A stretch of 64,000 nt of DNA from Aedoeadaptatus coxii (lineage in GTDB: Bacteria > Bacillota > Clostridia > Tissierellales > Peptoniphilaceae). This document shows, piece by piece, positions 62,006 through 64,000 of this stretch (position 1 is the first letter of the stretch; the number at the start of each line of letters is the position of its first letter). Position numbers and translations under genes: made by a program. The stretch is from the NCBI RefSeq assembly GCF_001553115.1, contig NZ_KQ960172.1, positions 199,105 to 263,104 of the forward strand, given 5' to 3'. The notes under the pieces were generated by a model, which ran no database searches, was not told where the DNA came from, and saw nothing but the letters and a program-made list of their open reading frames with translations.

Positions 62006-62797
62006 ATGGTCAATTACTTACAACTTTATTGTTCCCATTACGGCCCCGGGGCGCGCCCCTTCGCCTTTATATTGTCACAAAACGGCACGCTCTTTTTCGA
62101 TTTTGAAAGAAAAGATGCTACATATGATTGGATCGCATCCCTCGATCGGCTCTTAAGAGATATGCCCGAAAACGATGTGCTCTACACTTTTAACAGCGGA
62201 TTTGAACAAAAAACGGCCGCGCCACTCTTATCAAAAGAATCACTGAGTAAACTTTCAAATTCTGTGGATCTCTACAAAGAGATAAAAGCCCGCACACGCA
62301 TCGTGCCTTTTAAAAGTTATTCAATGGAAAGTTTATCCCATGAGAAAGTGATCCTCGGGCCTGATCTTCATTTACTCCTGAAAGAAGGGCGTGAAAATGA
62401 AGTACAAGAGGCCATGAAGCGTAATATAAAAGCCATGGAACAGATCGGCGCAGTATACGAGCGTCTCGTGGAAGAGCAGAGCGCAAGCGACATTTGGATC
62501 GATGCCATTTCGCCGTCACCTTTTACCATTACAGGGCATACCAACGATTCGCTTTCACGCTATATTCAACGAGGAGACGCTCTCTACGAAGAAAAAAACG
62601 GATTCTTTCGATTCGAGCTTCAAGCGACATGGCTTCCATACGATCAAAACACAAAAGCTCTCGTCGTGGAAACCGATGTACCCATTCAGTCGATGGTAAA
62701 TTCGCCGCCCGGTTACCTCATCTTTGCTTTAGGCAAGGAGGTCTTTTACTCTACGATCCTCGAATTTATCCATTATCTACGCCACCTTAGCGACTAA
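62006..62797 (+). CDS. Degenerate YprB-like RNase H fold protein
   Basis: A 263-residue protein from the ATG at 62006 (AAGGAGG upstream). The first 160 residues resemble the YprB RNase H-like exonuclease domain: FFDFERK for the DIET-type first strand, NDVLYTFNSGFEQK for the YNGxxFD motif, SNSVDLYKEIK, FKSYSMESLS, and KRNIKAMEQIGAVYERL for the HNxxDVxxLxxLxxRL helix. The key acidic residues of the second and third motifs appear replaced (FE for FD, and NIKAM for NxxDV), so nuclease activity is doubtful. The rest (about 165-263) is a unique C-terminal region. Function unknown. Confidence 0.6.
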   Translation: MVNYLQLYCSHYGPGARPFAFILSQNGTLFFDFERKDATYDWIASLDRLLRDMPENDVLYTFNSGFEQKTAAPLLSKESLSKLSNSVDLYKEIKARTRIVPFKSYSMESLSHEKVILGPDLHLLLKEGRENEVQEAMKRNIKAMEQIGAVYERLVEEQSASDIWIDAISPSPFTITGHTNDSLSRYIQRGDALYEEKNGFFRFELQATWLPYDQNTKALVVETDVPIQSMVNSPPGYLIFALGKEVFYSTILEFIHYLRHLSD

Positions 62798-62822
62798 ATC
62801 AATTGAATACATTTCCATACGA

Positions 62823-62852
62823 AAAAAGGTCGAGTATCACTCGACCTTTTTT
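62823..62852 (+). terminator. Terminator of the RNase H-like gene
   Basis: AAAAAGGTCGAGTATCACTCGACC followed by TTTTTT; also able to end the tRNA transcript coming from the right. Confidence 0.88.
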
Positions 62853-62926
62853 GGCAGGAGTAGTAGGATTTGAACCCACGGCATTTGGTTTTGGAGACCA
62901 ACGTTCTACCACTGAACTATACTCCT
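62852..62926 (-). tRNA. tRNA-Trp (CCA)
   Basis: Anticodon loop CTCCAAA on the minus strand puts CCA at 34-36. Acceptor AGGAGTA pairs with TACTCCT, and CCA is encoded. Last gene of the tRNA run, followed by the terminator. Confidence 0.95.
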
Positions 62927-63037
62927 ATAATAATAAGTAAATACTACCAGATTTTAAATCCTCATGCAACTGTGCCTTCCGGAATTATTCTGATATAAAA
63001 AAACTGCAGCCACTGCTACAGTTACGGGTAACTCAAT

Positions 63038-63113
63038 TGGTGCCCAGAGCCGGAATCGAACCAGCGACACGCAGATTTTCAGTCTGCTGCTCTACCGACT
63101 GAGCTATCTGGGC
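63038..63113 (-). tRNA. tRNA-Phe (GAA)
   Basis: Stem GCAGA, loop CTGAAAA, anticodon GAA. Acceptor GCCCAGA pairs with TCTGGGC; CCA encoded. 111 nt of untranslated sequence with a small hairpin (63000-63025) separate it from tRNA-Trp. Confidence 0.96.
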
Positions 63114-63118
63114 AAATT

Positions 63119-63195
63119 TGGTGGGCCCTCAGGGACTCGAACCCTGGACCTACCGGTTATGAGCCGGGAGCTCTAACCAACTGAGCTAAAGGCCC
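63119..63195 (-). tRNA. tRNA with CAT anticodon (elongator Met or Ile2)
   Basis: Loop CTCATAA gives CAT. Acceptor GGGCCTT pairs with AGGGCCC; CCA encoded. The body does not show the initiator features. The GGGCCTTTAGCTCAGTTGG start and the GGCTCATAACCGG arm are close to the Ile2 type, in which TilS changes C34 to lysidine, but the elongator Met type cannot be excluded from sequence. Confidence 0.9.
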
Positions 63196-63201
63196 TCGTT
63201 A

Positions 63202-63292
63202 TGGCGGAGAAGGAGGGATTTGAACCCTCGCGCCCCGTGAAGGACCTACTCCCTTAGCAGGGGAGCCTCTTCAGCCACTTGAGTACTTCTCC
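63202..63292 (-). tRNA. tRNA-Ser (GCT)
   Basis: Loop CTGCTAA with anticodon GCT and a long variable arm, as for class II tRNA-Ser. Acceptor GGAGAAG pairs with CTTCTCC; CCA encoded. Confidence 0.95.
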
Positions 63293-63296
63293 AATA

Positions 63297-63385
63297 TGGC
63301 GGAGAGGGTGGGATTCGAACCCACGTGGGCGTGAACCCTAACGGTTTTCAAGACCGCCTCGTTATGACCGCTTCGATACCTCTCC
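63297..63385 (-). tRNA. tRNA-Ser (TGA)
   Basis: Loop CTTGAAA with anticodon TGA and a long variable arm. Acceptor GGAGAGG pairs with CCTCTCC; CCA encoded. Confidence 0.95.
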
Positions 63386-63391
63386 TATTTA

Positions 63392-63467
63392 TGGTGATCC
63401 ATCCGGGACTTGAACCCGGGACACCCTGATTAAAAGTCAGGTGCTCTACCGACTGAGCTAATGAATC
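63392..63467 (-). tRNA. tRNA-Lys (TTT)
   Basis: Loop CTTTTAA, anticodon TTT. Acceptor GATTCAT pairs with ATGGATC with one G-T pair; CCA encoded. Confidence 0.94.
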
Positions 63468-63471
63468 ATAA

Positions 63472-63548
63472 TGGCTGGGGCGACAGGACTCGAACCTGTG
63501 GAATGCCAGAGTCAAAGTCTGGTGCCTTACCGACTTGGCTACGCCCCA
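63472..63548 (-). tRNA. tRNA-Gln (TTG)
   Basis: Stem CCAGA, loop CTTTGAC, anticodon TTG. Acceptor TGGGGCG pairs with CGCCCCA; CCA encoded. Confidence 0.95.
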
Positions 63549-63559
63549 ATAATTGTTGA

Positions 63560-63636
63560 TGGCGCACCTAGGAGGATTCGAACCCCCGACACACGGATTA
63601 GAAGTCCGTTGCTCTATCCTACTGAGCTATAGGTGC
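63560..63636 (-). tRNA. tRNA-Arg (TCT)
   Basis: Loop CTTCTAA, anticodon TCT. Acceptor GCACCTA pairs with TAGGTGC; CCA encoded. Confidence 0.95.
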
Positions 63637-63639
63637 TCA

Positions 63640-63713
63640 TGGAGCGGGTGAAGGGAATCGAACCCTCGCAACCAGCTTGGAAGGCTGGGGCTCTACCACT
63701 GAGCTACACCCGC
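63640..63713 (-). tRNA. tRNA-Gly (TCC)
   Basis: Loop CTTCCAA, anticodon TCC. Acceptor GCGGGTG pairs with CACCCGC; CCA encoded. Confidence 0.95.
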
Positions 63714-63756
63714 AGTTGAATATCGAAATAAGTCTCCCGGTACACGATGATGAAAA

Positions 63757-63842
63757 TGGTGGAGGAGAGTGGATTCGAACCACTGAAAGCTGAGCTAACG
63801 GATTTACAGTCCGTCCCCTTTGGCCAACTCGGGAACTCCTCC
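63757..63842 (-). tRNA. tRNA-Tyr (GTA)
   Basis: Loop CTGTAAA, anticodon GTA, long variable arm as for bacterial tRNA-Tyr. Acceptor GGAGGAG pairs with CTCCTCC; CCA encoded. Confidence 0.95.
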
Positions 63843-63859
63843 AAAGAGTGCTTACGCAC

Positions 63860-63935
63860 TGGAGCTGGTGGGAGGACTTGAACCCCTAACCTACTGATTA
63901 CAAATCAGTTGCTCTACCAATTGAGCTACACCAGC
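63860..63935 (-). tRNA. tRNA-Thr (TGT)
   Basis: Stem ACTGA, loop TTTGTAA, anticodon TGT. Acceptor GCTGGTG pairs with CACCAGC; CCA encoded. Confidence 0.94.
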
Positions 63936-63968
63936 GTAGAATGACAATGCGAACATTGTCATAGTTGT

Positions 63969-64000
63969 TGGCGACCTGGATCGGGCTCGAACCGACGACC
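63969..64000 (-). tRNA. Partial tRNA, 3' part only
   Basis: The minus strand shows a T arm (GTCGG TTCGAGC CCGAT), the acceptor half CCAGGTC, a G discriminator and CCA. The anticodon lies beyond the window, so the identity is open. Confidence 0.85.

Noticed and set aside
62852..62926. Reading the tRNA as Gly (TCC).
   Set aside because: With U33 placed correctly in the loop CTCCAAA the anticodon is CCA, so it is tRNA-Trp.

Overview
The window comes from a low-to-moderate G+C Firmicute, most likely an anaerobic coccus or rod of the Tissierellia/Peptoniphilaceae type. This is inferred from strong AGGAGG ribosome sites, TTGACA/TATAAT promoters, AddAB recombination enzymes, the lon-engB and clpP-clpX order, an [FeFe] hydrogenase, a formate/nitrite channel and an MprF protein. 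The species cannot be named from the sequence alone. Nearly all genes lie on the minus strand in compact operons with 1-17 nt overlaps, and most operons end in clear hairpin-plus-T-run terminators.

Layout. 1-7 kb: an XRE regulator cut by the window edge, then the protein quality control block tig-clpP-clpX-lon-engB (read right to left). 7-17 kb: a lactate/hydroxyacid dehydrogenase, a small ssDNA-binding protein, a copper P-type ATPase with a CopZ chaperone fused in frame at its C-terminus, AddB-AddA, and an RluA-type pseudouridine synthase. 17-25 kb: an MltG-like protein without the catalytic part, a pseudouridine/thymidine salvage operon (tdk-psuK-psuG), an ABC transporter, a cyclophilin, methionine aminopeptidase and a TPR protein. 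25-39 kb: a Zn/Cd-type ATPase, nitroreductase, PAP2 phosphatase, a compact UvrD-like helicase, the DUF711/ACT pair, the complete riboflavin operon ribD-ribE-ribBA-ribH under an FMN riboswitch, an ECF sigma factor with a membrane partner, and rplM-rpsI.

About 39.7-48.95 kb is an accessory island that is visibly more A+T rich. It has a nonsense-broken KilA-N phage protein remnant and a small membrane protein on its left. In the middle is an intact transport cassette: ECF S component, EcfT, double EcfA, AraC regulator and two ABC half-exporters. On the right is the broken tail of a serine recombinase, directly against the mprF stop codon. A 14-of-19 match to the DtxR/IdeR box overlaps the predicted start of transcription of the cassette, which points to metal or siderophore regulation.

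49-57 kb: mprF with an alpha/beta hydrolase, then an operon running apbE - membrane protein - pgpA - queT-like - [2Fe-2S] protein - [FeFe] hydrogenase. 57-62.8 kb: a formate/nitrite channel, LemA and TPM proteins, ThiI with its cysteine desulfurase, and a degenerate YprB-like RNase H fold protein. 62.85-64 kb: a dense run of eleven complete tRNA genes and one partial one, all on the minus strand.

Points most worth a second look: the CopA-CopZ read-through fusion that keeps an internal ribosome site; the island cassette with its DtxR-like box and nested dyad; the [FeFe] hydrogenase with an altered L1 motif; and the degenerate RNase H protein.
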